DNA of 64,000 nucleotides from NCBI GenBank assembly GCA_022376925.1, contig JAIOJX010000001.1:2699501-2763500 (forward strand), given 5' to 3'. The position numbers were made by a program, and so were the translations under genes. The DNA comes from Tragulus kanchil (taxonomy: Eukaryota; Chordata; Mammalia; Artiodactyla; Tragulidae). Under the pieces are notes generated by a model, which was not told the DNA's origin, made no database searches, and was given only the letters and a program-made list of their open reading frames with translations. Shown here piece by piece: positions 47,216 to 57,680 of the stretch (position 1 is the first letter of the stretch; each line of letters opens with the position of its first letter).

Positions 47216-47890
47216 ATCTCCAAAATCTACAAGCAACTCAGACAACTCAGCACCGGAAACACGAACAACCCAATCAAAAAATGGGTAAAGGACCTAAACA
47301 GACACCTCTCCAACGATGACATACAGATGGCCCCAAAGCACATGAAACGATGCTCAACTTCACTTATAATTAGGGAAATGCAAATCAAAACTACAATGAG
47401 ATATCACCTCACACCCGTCAGAATGGCCATCATTCACAAATCGACAGACAATAAATGCTGGAGAGGGTGCGGAGAAAAGGGAACCCTCTTGCATTGCTGG
47501 TGGGAATGTAGATTGATACAGCCGCTATGGAAGACAGTCTGGAGATTTCTTAAAAAACTAAAAATAGAAGCACCATACAACCGAGAAATCCCACTCTTAG
47601 GCTTATACCCTGATGAAATCAAATCTGAAAGAAGCACCTGTACCCCATTGTTCATTGCAGCTCTCTATATAATAGCTAGAACATGGACGCAACCTAGATG
47701 CCCATTGACGAATGAATGGATCCAGAAGCACTGGTACATATATACAATGGAATACTACACAGCTGTAAAGATAAATGTAGAAGAATCAGCCATAATGAGG
47801 TGGCTGGATCTAGAACCTATCATAAAAAGTGAAGTCAGTCAGAAAGAGAAGGACAAATACAGTATATTAACACATACATATGGAATCTAG
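47126..47890 (+). pseudogene. L1 ORF2 C-terminal segment
   Basis: Open 254-residue frame, one frameshift downstream of the RT segment: [20 protein letters not shown], then [40 protein letters not shown], the cysteine segment [18 protein letters not shown], and a normal end LTHTYGI. The cysteine motif is needed for L1 RNA binding in active elements. Homologous to 1677-2225 (minus). Confidence 0.93.
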
Positions 47891-48200
47891 TAGGATGGTG
47901 ATGATGGCGCACACAGTGAAGCGATGGAAAGACATCTGTGGACAGTGGACATATGGACATTGTGGGGAAGGAACAGAGGGTGGGAGGTGTAAAGGAAGTA
48001 GCATGAAGGCCTGTACTATCATAAGTGAAGAAAATATCTATAGTCATTGCTCTGTGAGAAAAGGGGGCCCTTCAGGGGTGCTGTGTGATGGTCGGGAGGG
48101 GTGGGAAGGGGGGATATACATGTGACTGATCTGGGAACATGCATGTCTGTGAACAACAAAACTCTGTAAAAGTTAAAAGTAAAATAAAGGTTTAAAAAAT

Positions 48201-48484
48201 AAATAAATAAATAAATAAAAGAAAAGGAAAGATGATACATCTAACTTTTATTGATTATATTATGTGATGAAAATAATGATGATTTCATGAGCTCTGATAA
48301 AAATTTTGTCCCTAGAATTCAAACTATCATGAAGACTATTTGGAAGATGAAGCCTCACTTATGATCATTAACGATTAATCTCACCTAAATATAAGTGGTG
48401 GTGACATATTTGCTAATGAGCGCATGTATGTAGTTTATTACATTTACATAAAAAATGTGATAACTGCATCAATACAATGAAGAA
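48201..48484. other. Unclassified sequence between L1 copies
   Basis: About 280 bp with no recognised family, between the young L1 tail and the resumption of old L1 text at aaccatgtgattatctcaac. Confidence 0.4.
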
Positions 48485-49500
48485 TAAAAACCATGTGATT
48501 ATCTCAACAAATGCAGAAAAAGCACTCCAATATCATTTCACGATACAAATTCTCAGCAAATTGGGTATAGAAGGGCTGCTGCTGTTGTTAAGTCACTAAG
48601 CTGTGTTCAGCTTTTTGCAAGCCCATGGACTATAACATGCCAGGGTCCTCTGTCCTCCACTGTCTCCCAGAGTTTGCTCAAATTCATGCTACCAAACCTT
48701 ATCCTTTCTGCCCCACTTCTCCTTTTGGCTTCAATCTTTCCTAGCATCAGGGTCTTTTCCAATGTGCCTCAACATAATAAAATCCATGTATGAGAGGCCC
48801 ACAGCTAACGTAATACTCAATGATGAAAGGTTGAAATCTTTTTCCCTAAGACTGGAATAAGCGTGGCTACTCTATTTTCCATATAGTATTGGAAGTCCTA
48901 TCCAGAGCAACTAGGTGAGACAAAAAAAAGCATCTAAGTAAACAAAGAAGTTAAATTTTCTCTGTTTGCAGATGGCATAGTCTTATGTATACAAAATGCT
49001 GAACTTTTCACAAAAAATATTAGAATAATGAATTAAGCAAAGTTGTACAATACAAAATCAACAAAGATCAGTTGCATTTCTGAATCTTAAAAATGAACTC
49101 TCTGAAAAAGTAATTTAGCAAACAATCCCACTCACAATAGCATGAAAAACAATATTCTTAGGAATAAATTTAACCCAGGAGGTGAAAGATTTATATACAG
49201 AAAACAAAAAGAAATTGAAGAAGATAAATAAATGGAAAGATAACTCATCAGAAGAATTAATATTGTTTAAACATCCATATTACAATCTATAAATTCAATG
49301 CAATCCTTATCAAAATCTCAATAGTCGTTATTTCACAAATAGGAGAAAAAAATCTAAAATCCATATGGAGCCATCAAAGTCTCTGATTCAGCAAAGCAAT
49401 CCTGAGAAAGAAGAGCAAAGTCAGAGTTATCACACTTTCTGATTTCAAACGATCCTACAAGCTATGGTAATTGAAACAGGATTTTCCTTTATCTTTGATT
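48485..49500 (+). mobile_element. Old L1 ORF2 RT region with nested Bov element (copy to 50,583)
   Basis: Decayed plus-strand ORF2: atctcaacaaatgcagaaaa, ataaaatccatgtatgagag, ctctgtttgcagatggcata (the catalytic box region, now FADGIV-like), and cctgagaaagaagagcaaag. Stops in all frames. Confidence 0.85.
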
Positions 49501-50664
49501 TGCTGTATTTTGAAAATGATATGCCTAGGTACAGTTTTTGGCATTTTTCTTGTGTGGTGTTCTGTGAGCTCCCAAATCTGGTTTATCTCAACAAATGCAG
49601 AAAANCACTCCAATATCATTTCACGATACAAATTCTCAGCAAATTGGGTATAGAAGGGCTGCTGCTGTTGTTAAGTCACTAAGCTGTGTTCAGCTTTTTG
49701 CAAGCCCATGGACTATAACATGCCAGGGTCCTCTGTCCTCCACTGTCTCCCAGAGTTTGCTCAAATTCATGCTACCAAACCTTATCCTTTCTGCCCCACT
49801 TCTCCTTTTGGCTTCAATCTTTCCTAGCATCAGGGTCTTTTCCAATGTGCCTCAACATAATAAAATCCATGTATGAGAGGCCCACAGCTAACGTAATACT
49901 CAATGATGAAAGGTTGAAATCTTTTTCCCTAAGACTGGAATAAGCGTGGCTACTCTATTTTCCATATAGTATTGGAAGTCCTATCCAGAGCAACTAGGTG
50001 AGACAAAAAAAAGCATCTAAGTAAACAAAGAAGTTAAATTTTCTCTGTTTGCAGATGGCATAGTCTTATGTATACAAAATGCTGAACTTTTCACAAAAAA
50101 TATTAGAATAATGAATTAAGCAAAGTTGTACAATACAAAATCAACAAAGATCAGTTGCATTTCTGAATCTTAAAAATGAACTCTCTGAAAAAGTAATTTA
50201 GCAAACAATCCCACTCACAATAGCATGAAAAACAATATTCTTAGGAATAAATTTAACCCAGGAGGTGAAAGATTTATATACAGAAAACAAAAAGAAATTG
50301 AAGAAGATAAATAAATGGAAAGATAACTCATCAGAAGAATTAATATTGTTTAAACATCCATATTACAATCTATAAATTCAATGCAATCCTTATCAAAATC
50401 TCAATAGTCGTTATTTCACAAATAGGAGAAAAAAATCTAAAATCCATATGGAGCCATCAAAGTCTCTGATTCAGCAAAGCAATCCTGAGAAAGAAGAGCA
50501 AAGTCAGAGTTATCACACTTTCTGATTTCAAACGATCCTACAAGCTATGGTAATTGAAACAGGATTTTCCTTTATCTTTGATTTGCTGTATTTTGAAAAT
50601 GATATGCCTAGGTACAGTTTTTTGGCATTTTTCTTGTGTGGTGTTCTGTGAGCTCCCAAATCTG
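48501..50664. repeat. Tandem duplication D13 (unit 1.08 kb)
   Basis: Copy 1 48,501-49,580, copy 2 49,585-50,664, offset 1,083-1,084. Only 4 bp separate them. An N at 49,605, 20 bp inside copy 2, marks an unresolved base where copy 1 reads aaaaagcac. Confidence 0.97.
48575..48764 (-). mobile_element. Bov-A/BovB 3' end nested in old L1 (copy at 49,658-49,847)
   Basis: gctgctgctgttgttaagtc at the left and ctagcatcagggtcttttcc near the right are the reversed BovB/Bov-A tail. L1 text is interrupted at ttgggtatagaag and resumes at cctcaacataataaaatcca. Confidence 0.88.
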
Positions 50665-50665
50665 C

Positions 50666-51400
50666 GGTTTAGAGAATGACAATATTTGGGGTAAATTATT
50701 GGTCATTATTGCTTCAAATATTTCTTCTGTTCCTTTCTTTTTTCTCCATCTGGTACTCCAGTTACGCATATGTTACAATTTTTGTAGTTGTCTCAAATCC
50801 TTGGATATTCTATTTTTTCTTTCAGTCTTGGCTTTTCGATTTTGCACAAAGTTTTGTATTGATAGATCCTCTAACTCTGATATTTTTTTCTTAGCTGTGT
50901 CTAGTCTATTAATAAGGCCATCAGAGACATTCTTCACTTTTGTTACCATGTTTTTGATCTCCAGCATTTGTGTTTGGTTCTTAGGATTTCTGTCTCTCTG
51001 CTTATATTGTCCATGTGCTGTTGCATGCTATTTTATCCATGAGAGCTCTTACATATTAATCTTAGTTGTTTTTAATTCCTGGTCTGATAGTTCTAACATC
51101 TTTGTCATACCTGTTTATAATGCTTGCTCTGTCTCTTCAAATTGTGTTTTTTGCCTTTTGGCATGTGTTGCAATGTTTTCTTGATTGTTACACATGATAT
51201 GAGGAGGGGGAAGGAAATATTATACATTCCTATGATTAGGTCTAGGTCTTTAGTAAACTTATGTCTCTATGCTGTGAACTTCACAAAATGTTTCTCCGTA
51301 TTTTTCACCCTGCTTAATTGCATCTGGATGGCGAGAGTGGGTTGGAGTTTAGTATTTGTATTTTTCCACACAGAAGACTAGAAATGAGTAAAGTTGAATC
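50666..51400 (-). mobile_element. Old L1 sequence, minus strand
   Basis: gcttcaaatatttcttctgt, ctggtactccagttacgcat, ttaattcctggtctgatagt and similar phrases belong to ancient L1M/L1ME 5' or ORF regions. The 182-residue plus frame (50,636-51,184) runs antisense through this and is not a gene. Confidence 0.7.
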
Positions 51401-51614
51401 TTTCTCCAGGTCAATTAAGCTTTGGTAATACTCCAGAAGGCTAGGCTCTGGTTAACTAGTTTCTCCTAATGGCAGGCCTTATATTCTGGTGTATGTCAAC
51501 ATGGTTCCTTTGCCCCTCTCCCTGGTATAGGAAGCGGGAAGGATATTTTTCTTCAGTATTTATTGTGAGACTACTTTCCTTTTGAGATGAGAGCCAGACA
51601 TCACAGAATGTGAA

Positions 51615-52300
51615 GACAAGTGAGCCTTAGGAAGCATCATTATGAACAAAGCTAGTGGAGGTAATGGAATTCCAGCTGAGCTATTTCAAATATTAAAAGA
51701 TGATGCTGTTAAAGTGCTGCACTCAAATATGCCAGCAAATTTGGAAAACTCAGCAGTGGCCACAGGACTGGAAAAGGTCAATTTTTATTCTAATACCAAA
51801 GAAGGGCAATGCCTAAGAATGTCCCAACTACCACACAATTGCATTCATTTCACAAGCTAGCAAAGTAATGCTCAAAATCCTCCAAGCTAGGCTTCGACAG
51901 TATGTAAGCTGAGAACATTCAGATGTATAATCTGGATTTAGAAAACGCAGAGGAAGCAGAGATCAAATTGCTAACATCTATTGGATCATAGAAAAAGCAA
52001 AGGAATTCCAGAAAAACATCCACTTCTGCTTCATTGACCACACTAAAGCCTTTGACTATGTGGATCACAATAAACTGTGGAAAATTCTGAAAGAGACAGG
52101 AATACCAGACCACCTTACCTGTCTCCTGAGAAACCTGTATGCAGGTCAGGAAGCAACAGTTAAGAACTGAACATGGAACAATGGACTGGTTCAAAATGGG
52201 GAAAGGAGTATGACAAGGCTGTATATCGGCACCCTGCTTATGTAACATACTGGCCATAGTAAACATACTTTTCCAACAACAAAAGAGATAACACTACAAA
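51615..52300 (+). mobile_element. BovB LINE, RT region (copy 1 of D14)
   Basis: Plus strand: MNKASGGNGIPAELFQILKD, then text for QHSNMPANLENSAVATGLEK, then the RT core reading with stops through TKAFDYVDHNKLWKILKET-like sequence. The usual tail is missing: at about 52,240 it changes to an unrelated block. More diverged than its duplicate at 52,777-53,330. Confidence 0.92.
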
Positions 52301-52384
52301 TGGAAATCACCAAACGGTCATCAGTGAAATCTATAGACGTAATAGCTAAATTTCTTAGGATGATGTCATACTAGCTTCAAGGTT

Positions 52385-52740
52385 GGCCTTAAATCCTACG
52401 ACTGGTGTCTTTACAAGGAAAAAGATAGGGACGTTTGGTTGCACAGAGACACAGAGAAGACAATGTGAAGACTGAGGCAGAGAGTAGAGCAATGCTTCCA
52501 GAAGTCAAGGAATTCAGGAGGTATCAGAAGCTGGAAGAGTCATGGGAGGATTCCTCTCTAGAGCCTCTAGGAAAAGTGTGGCCCTGCCAATACTGTAATG
52601 TCAGATTTCTGACCTCCATAATTGTTAGAGAATAAAGTTTTGTTGTTTTAAGCCATCAAATGTATGGTATTTTCTTATGGAAACCCTATGAAATGAAATA
52701 AGACAGCAACCTTATGGTGGTTTGTAATATTTTTGACACT
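52385..52740 (+). mobile_element. Possible MaLR/MLT1-type LTR (copy at 53,438-53,795)
   Basis: actggtgtctttacaaggaa, gacacagagaagacaatgtg, then tttctgacctccataattgt and agagaataaagttttgttgt followed by taagccatcaaatgta: this order of phrases, with an aataaa signal, is characteristic of ERVL-MaLR LTR 3' halves. Left boundary not fixed. Confidence 0.6.
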
Positions 52741-52776
52741 CTGCTAGTCCTCTAAATTCAATGAGGATTTATGCAA

Positions 52777-53330
52777 TCAAATATGCCAGCAAATTTGGAA
52801 AACTCAGCAGGGGCCACAGGACTGGAAAAGGTCAATTTTATNCTAATACCAAAGAAGGGCAATGCCTAAGAATGTCCCAACTACCACACAATTGCATTCA
52901 TTTCACAAGCTAGCAAAGTAATGCTCAAAATCCTCCAAGCTAGGCTTCGACAGTATGTAAGCTGAGAACATTCAGATGTTCAAGCTGGATTTAGAAAAGG
53001 CAGAGGAACCAGAGATCAAATTGCCAACATCCATTGGATCATTGAAAAAGCAAGAGAGTTCCAGAAAAACATCTACTTCTGCTTTATTGACTATGCCAAA
53101 GCCTTTGACTGTGTGGATCACAATAAACTGTGGAAAATTCTGAAAGAGATGGGAATACCAGACCACCTGACCTGCCTCTTGAGAAACCTGTATGCAGGTC
53201 AGGAAGCAACAGTTAGAACTGGACATGGAACAACAGACTGGTTCCAAATTGGGAAAGGAGTATGTCAAGGCTGTATATCGGCACCCTGCTTATGTAACAT
53301 ACTGGCCATAGTAAACATACTTTTCCAACA
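52777..53330 (+). mobile_element. BovB LINE, RT region (copy 2 of D14, near intact)
   Basis: The 76-residue frame 53,113-53,343 reads DHNKLWKILKEMGIPDHLTC, LLRNLYAGQEATVRTGHGTT and DWFQIGKGVCQGCISAP with no stop, and upstream text gives QAGFRKGRGTRDQIANIHWI-like sequence. It is visibly closer to a functional BovB RT than copy 1, which has TKAFDYVDHN in place of AKAFDCVDHN and frame breaks. Confidence 0.92.
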
Positions 53331-53839
53331 ACAAAAGAGATAACACTACAAATGGAAATCACCAAACGGTCATCAGTGAAATCTATAGACGTAATAGCTA
53401 AATTTCTTAGGATGATGTCATACTAGCTTCAAGGTTGGCCTTAAATCCTACGACTGGTGTCTTTACAAGGAAAAAGATAGGGACGTTTGGTTGCACAGAG
53501 ACACAGAGAAGACAATGTGAAGACTGAGGCAGAGAGTAGAGCAATGCTTCCAGAAGTCAAGGAATTCAGGAGGTATCAGAAGCTGGAAGAGTCATGGGAG
53601 GATTCCTCTCTAGAGCCTCTAGGAAAAGTGTGGCCCTGCCAATACTGTAATGTCAGATTTCTGACCTCCATAATTGTTAGAGAATAAAGTTTTGTTGTTT
53701 TAAGCCATCAAATGTATGGTATTTTCTTATGGAAACCCTATGAAATGAAATAAGACAGCAACCTTATGGTGGTTTGTAATATTTTTTTGACACTCTGCTA
53801 GTCCTCTAAATTCAATGAGGATTTATGCAATCAAATACA

Positions 53840-54055
53840 CACACCAGATACATACCTCTGCAGGAAGAAGTGTGCATAGTTATGTGTCCACATAAACAAT
53901 TGCTTTATGTACAACTTATATGTTGTCTTGGTAGAGAAAAATGCTGTACCTGGGTTAGCAGTCTGGGTGCTGGTTTTGGTTTTGTCACTGGTTGACAATG
54001 ACATTCTGTGAGGGATATTTCTTCTGTAGGTCAGTTTCTGTTTCTGAAAATGAGA
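53840..54055. other. Unclassified sequence
   Basis: Nothing recognised. Confidence 0.4.
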
Positions 54056-54059
54056 TGCT

Positions 54060-54535
54060 TATCATTTTAAAATTAATTTATATTGGAATATAGTTGCTTT
54101 ACAATTTTGTGTTAGTTTCTGTGTACAGCAAAGTGAATCAGCTCTATGTACACATGTATCCCCTGTTTTGGGATTTCCTTCCCATTTAGGTCACCACAGA
54201 GCCCTGCCGAGAGGCCCTGTGCTCGCTAGGCTTCGCAGGCTCCCCTTCCTACTTAGCATCCGTGCATTTGTTCTCCAGGTCTCTGTGTCTATTTCTGCTT
54301 TGTGAAATCATCTGTACCATTTTTCTAGATTCCGCATATATGTGTTAATATGATATTTGTTTTTCTCTTTCTTACTTCACTCTGTATGAGAGTTTCTAGG
54401 TCCAGCTACTTCTCAGCAAATTGCACAGTTAAAAAGATACACACCCCCTGGTGTTCATTGCAACAGTATTTGAACAACCAGGACATGGAAGCAACTTGGA
54501 TGTTCATCAAGCGAGGAATTGATAAAGAACATGTG

Positions 54536-54566
<31 letters not shown>

Positions 54567-54600
54567 GGAACACTACTCAGCCATAAAAATGAATGAGATG
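54060..54600. mobile_element. L1 3' end with 5' inversion (twin priming)
   Basis: 54,060-54,415 is an L1 3' UTR and ORF2 end on the minus strand (tatagttgctttacaatttt; gattccgcatatatgtgtta; agagtttctaggtccagct). 54,425-54,600 is the adjacent upstream ORF2 part on the plus strand (aaccaggacatggaagcaac; tggaacactactcagccata). The two pieces are nearly contiguous in the L1 but face opposite ways, as twin-primed insertions do. A (CA)n run lies in the plus part. Confidence 0.85.
54535..54564. repeat. (CA)n microsatellite
   Basis: About 15 CA units at the place where L1 ORF2 normally reads acatatatacaatgg. Confidence 0.95.
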
Positions 54601-54604
54601 GTTA

Positions 54605-55855
54605 CCTTTATGGGTACTTTAAGCTCAGTGGCTGAGCCTATGGATCCCTATCTCTTTCTGTATTCAGGATACAGGTATATGCATATAGTCAGGGTAGAGC
54701 ACATGTGCCTCAATGAACAGAAGTAGAGAGTTTTAGGAATTTTTTGGAAGGACGGGAACCAACAGGACAGTGGTTCAGATAGAAATAGTACACTGTGGGG
54801 CAGATTTTAAATGCCTCCTATGTGGCAGTCACCATATCGATAGACAGACAGATAGATAGATATTGAGGCCAGTACATTTAACACACACAATAAAACATGT
54901 GTTCGATCAGATATTCCAAATTGTTTTGATTCTCTAAGTCGGTTGAAAAATCACAGTAAGAGGGGCTGAATGCTTTGATAGAAGCAGCTCATGCTCATAT
55001 TGCCCCTGAAATGCTCAGAGGGGAATGTCGTGTCAGTGTGATTTGGGGTCTCATTTTGGAACTCTCCTTTAGAAAACCTTTTAAATTTGGTGGCCTGTGT
55101 TTCATTCTTCACAGGTCAACTCCTTCACCTAGAATGCTCCTGTTTTGAGCCTAGATTGTTCGGTGTGGAAGGGCCTTGCCCGATCATGTCCATCCATCAC
55201 CATTCATTTTGCCACTGAGGATAATGAGGGTCAGATTGAGGAAGTGACTTTTAAGAACTGAGTAATTTTCAGAGGCAGGACTCAAAGTTTCCTTATTTTT
55301 TTCTCAGTCTAGGTCTTTTTCTACCCCCTCTTGCATTATTACTATATTTTGCCCAGTGTTTTTCCCCCAATGGGAAGATAATTCTTTTAAACTTTGAGTT
55401 AATCAATCTCCTTCCCTCCCTTCTTCCTCCTTGTGCAAACTAACATGTAGGCTCACCCACTTACCTACACCTATATTCCACTTAGAGGTTTTTGAAAGGA
55501 AAGCTCTGTGGTCTGCTGCTTGTCTGTTTGCCCGGGAAGTGAGCTCCAGCCGACAGTTCTGTACAGGGTCTACACTCCTACTGGGTGGGGGGTGGGGTGG
55601 CAGTTGGGTCATAGGCAGATCAATGTGGCTGAACCCTTTCTTCTTAGTGGAGTGGGAATGGCAACGTCTGATTTTTTTTTTTTTTTTAAGCTCATTATTG
55701 TCCTCAGGGATATGTTGTGAACAGACAGATTTGTCAAACAAACCTTTATTTGGAGCTTGGGCGAAGGCATGCCCATAGGGATGTAAGGGAGACAGACCAC
55801 TTACCTTCCGTCTAGGAGCAGCTAGCTAGGGAGCATCCCACATCCACTATGGTAA
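54605..55855. other. Unclassified region upstream of the candidate promoter
   Basis: Mostly non-repetitive by eye. Holds a short (GATA)n-like run at 54,838-54,864, a G-rich stretch at 55,580-55,602 and a poly-T at 55,671-55,687. Frames of 112-115 residues on both strands at 55,403-55,778 overlap each other and show no domain. Possibly distal regulatory DNA. Confidence 0.45.
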
Positions 55856-55859
55856 TCCA

Positions 55860-56100
55860 TACTTCCTTTATCCTCCTAGTCTCTCTTATCCTTTTGCTCC
55901 CTTTCATTTCCCTTTGCTCTCTTTGCTCTTCCTCTTCCCTCAGAGCTTCTCTCTGTTTCTCTGCTGGATACCTTAAAGAATAAAGTACTACTTTAGTCTT
56001 TCCTAAAACCACCACAGATCCAAACCTTTGCAGCGCTGTATTTTGAGCCCCAGCACAGCCGCGTGCTCAGCACCAGGCGGTGGTGAATCCAAAACCAGCA
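55860..56100 (+). promoter_or_regulatory. Candidate promoter region
   Basis: A polypyrimidine-rich stretch at about 55,860-55,965 is followed by an A/T-rich ccttaaagaataaagtacta (55,970) that could act as a TATA-like element and then by a rise in GC and CpG from about 56,030 (gcagcgctg, gccgcgtgc, ggcggtgg). The rest of the window is CpG-poor, so this change of composition is notable. Transcription start and orientation are inferred from the splice donor at 56,342. Confidence 0.4.
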
Positions 56101-56341
56101 AAGGGGGAGGGGAAGAGGGAAGGGAGGGGGAGAGAGGGAGGGAGGGGGAGAGAGGGAGGGAGGGAGAGCGTGAGCGCGCGCAAGCTAGCGAGCAAACCAG
56201 AGAGACAGAGGAGAGAGGGACCAGGGAGAGACCCGGAGAAAGAGAAGAGGAAGCCGAGCTCTGTGAGGGCTCAGCCTCCAACTTGTTTCAGTTCATTCAT
56301 CCTTCTTTCTCTCGGCTTCGGGGAAGTGGCTGTGGCGCTTG
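56030..56341 (+). other. Candidate non-coding first exon of an unidentified gene
   Basis: A CpG-richer stretch containing a 69-nt pure purine run (56,100-56,168), the gcgtgagcgcgcgc segment (56,168), and a purine-rich gagagacagaggagag region, ending ctcggcttcggggaagtggc...gcgcttg and then gtaagc at 56,342, a strong consensus 5' splice site. Frames through it are arginine/glutamate/glycine low-complexity text and I do not propose coding. I recognise no gene. The transcript would continue to exons beyond the window. Alternatives: an alternative promoter of a distant gene, or a chance CpG-rich patch. Confidence 0.4.
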
Positions 56342-57480
56342 GTAAGCAACATAGCTTTCCCTCCTTCCCCCTCCCCCAGCTCAGGTCTGCTTTAGCGATA
56401 GCATCTCTCCCCCGTACCGAGAGTCTCCTTGGGTTGGCCAGCGAGGCGAGACATGCTCTGCAGCTGTGATGCTATCCTGGGTTTCCCAGTGGGGCTGGTG
56501 GAAGCCCAGAGTCGGCATCTGGGCAGGGAGGCACAGGGGGAAAACCTGATTTGAGGAAGGGGGGTTGCGATGTGGTGTCTGCGCTATCTGCTTCATTGTC
56601 AGTGAATCGTTTTGTTCCTCTTTGGAAGAAGCAGGTCAGCACTGACCTTGCAAATTGCTTGGGGGGGCCGGCAGCTGCTGCAGAAAGCCACCCAATGGTC
56701 CCTAACCGGAGCAGAAAGCACTGTCATGACCCCCCAGACAGCCCTGGGCGCAGGGACAGGGGAATGGCTGGAGCTTCCTTGCCCCTTTAACTCTTTCTCT
56801 GCAGCTGCTTTTCGCTGCTGGAAATGATACAGAGAATATGGTGTAGCCCCTTTCCCCAGCTCCCTCTTCCCTCCCCCCGATGCAAGTGAGTAGAAAGTTG
56901 TAAATAATTGTTTCCTTTGAAAGAAGGTGGAGACCTCCCCCCTTCCTCTAAGAGGCTTCTTGTAGGGCTGGGCCTGAGTTCCCTCACAAACTTGGGAGGT
57001 TTCCCTTGCTTCTCTGTGCGAAGCTCCATTGCCTGCCCACTCCCCATTCCAGGTAGTTAGGCTGATAGGCTAGGCCAGGGATTCAGATAGCCCACCCCAT
57101 CCAACTGGCAGGCGTGGTATTAGGTCCAGCTGTGTCCTTGGGAGGAACAAACACCTGATGGTTTGTCTGGACCTGGCTTTCCAGTTTGCTGCTCCTCTGG
57201 CTGCGGGTGGCACAGGCAGGCAGGAGGACTGGGGGAGGGGTGGCTGTCGGATTTCAGAGGGCATGGTGAAGAGCTGGTTCCTGGCGTGCATGGTATGATT
57301 TACTGAGGGTCAGCAGGTTCTGGATGTCTGTAGGGATGCAAGAGTTGGCTAAAGCTCTTGTAGTATAGCCCCTCTGCACTGGTTGCGGTGGAGAGCCATC
57401 TGGTTGTTGGATGGGGGCTTTCTGAGTTGGCAACACTGCTGTACCCGTGATAGTAATTATGACACCCGCAATACCAATTG
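56342..57480. other. GC-richer intron-like sequence
   Basis: About 1.1 kb with higher GC than the rest (for example gggggggccggcagctgctg at 56,662) and no recognised repeat. Compatible with the 5' part of a first intron next to a promoter. Frames here overlap on both strands and lack domains. Confidence 0.45.
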
Positions 57481-57482
57481 CT

Positions 57483-57680
57483 AACATTGTTTAGTGCTTA
57501 CAATGTTTCAGATCTTGGGCTGAGACTTAACTGTGTATTATTCTTACATTAACTGTATGAAGCAGATACTATTGTTATCCTCAGTTTACTGATGAGGAAA
57601 CTGAGGCACAGAGACGTTTAGCAATTAAATGACCCAATTGGGAATGAAAACCCAGGCAATCTGGATCCACAAAACGTGGT
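57483..57680 (-). mobile_element. MIR SINE, long copy
   Basis: Minus-strand MIR: gtttagtgcttacaatgttt at the left, tactattgttatcctcagtt, then gatgaggaaactgaggcaca and gaaaacccaggcaatctgga toward the tRNA-like end. Its right end is inside duplication D15 and recurs at 58,748-58,815. Confidence 0.88.

Larger units (their letters stand above)
44686..48200 (+). mobile_element. Younger L1 LINE, 5'-truncated, carrying ORF2 RT and C-terminus
   Basis: Plus-strand L1 inserted in the older L1; begins near catgatcaagttgggttcat and ends in an (A/T)-rich tail aaataaataaata at 48,190, with gatatacatc on the left and gatgatacatc on the right as a likely target-site duplication. It contains an extra ~1.06 kb from duplication D12; without that it would be about 2.45 kb. 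The 3' UTR (47,891-48,180) matches the young L1 ends at 1366 and 35,806. Confidence 0.92.
51723..53837. repeat. Tandem duplication D14 (unit 1.05 kb) with one divergent block
   Basis: Copy 1 51,723-52,780, copy 2 52,777-53,837, offset 1,053-1,054. Most of the unit is near identical, but about 51,925-52,225 against 52,978-53,278 (BovB RT) shows dozens of substitutions and indels. An N lies at 52,842, 65 bp inside copy 2. Confidence 0.96.

Noticed and set aside
50636..51184. 182-residue open frame on the plus strand
   Set aside because: Runs antisense through old L1 text; hydrophobic, no domain, starts inside the D13 join region.
56028..56469. Arginine/glutamate/glycine-rich frames of 105-129 residues
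   Set aside because: Low-complexity translation of a purine run in overlapping frames; the minus strand is open too. More likely 5' UTR or non-coding.
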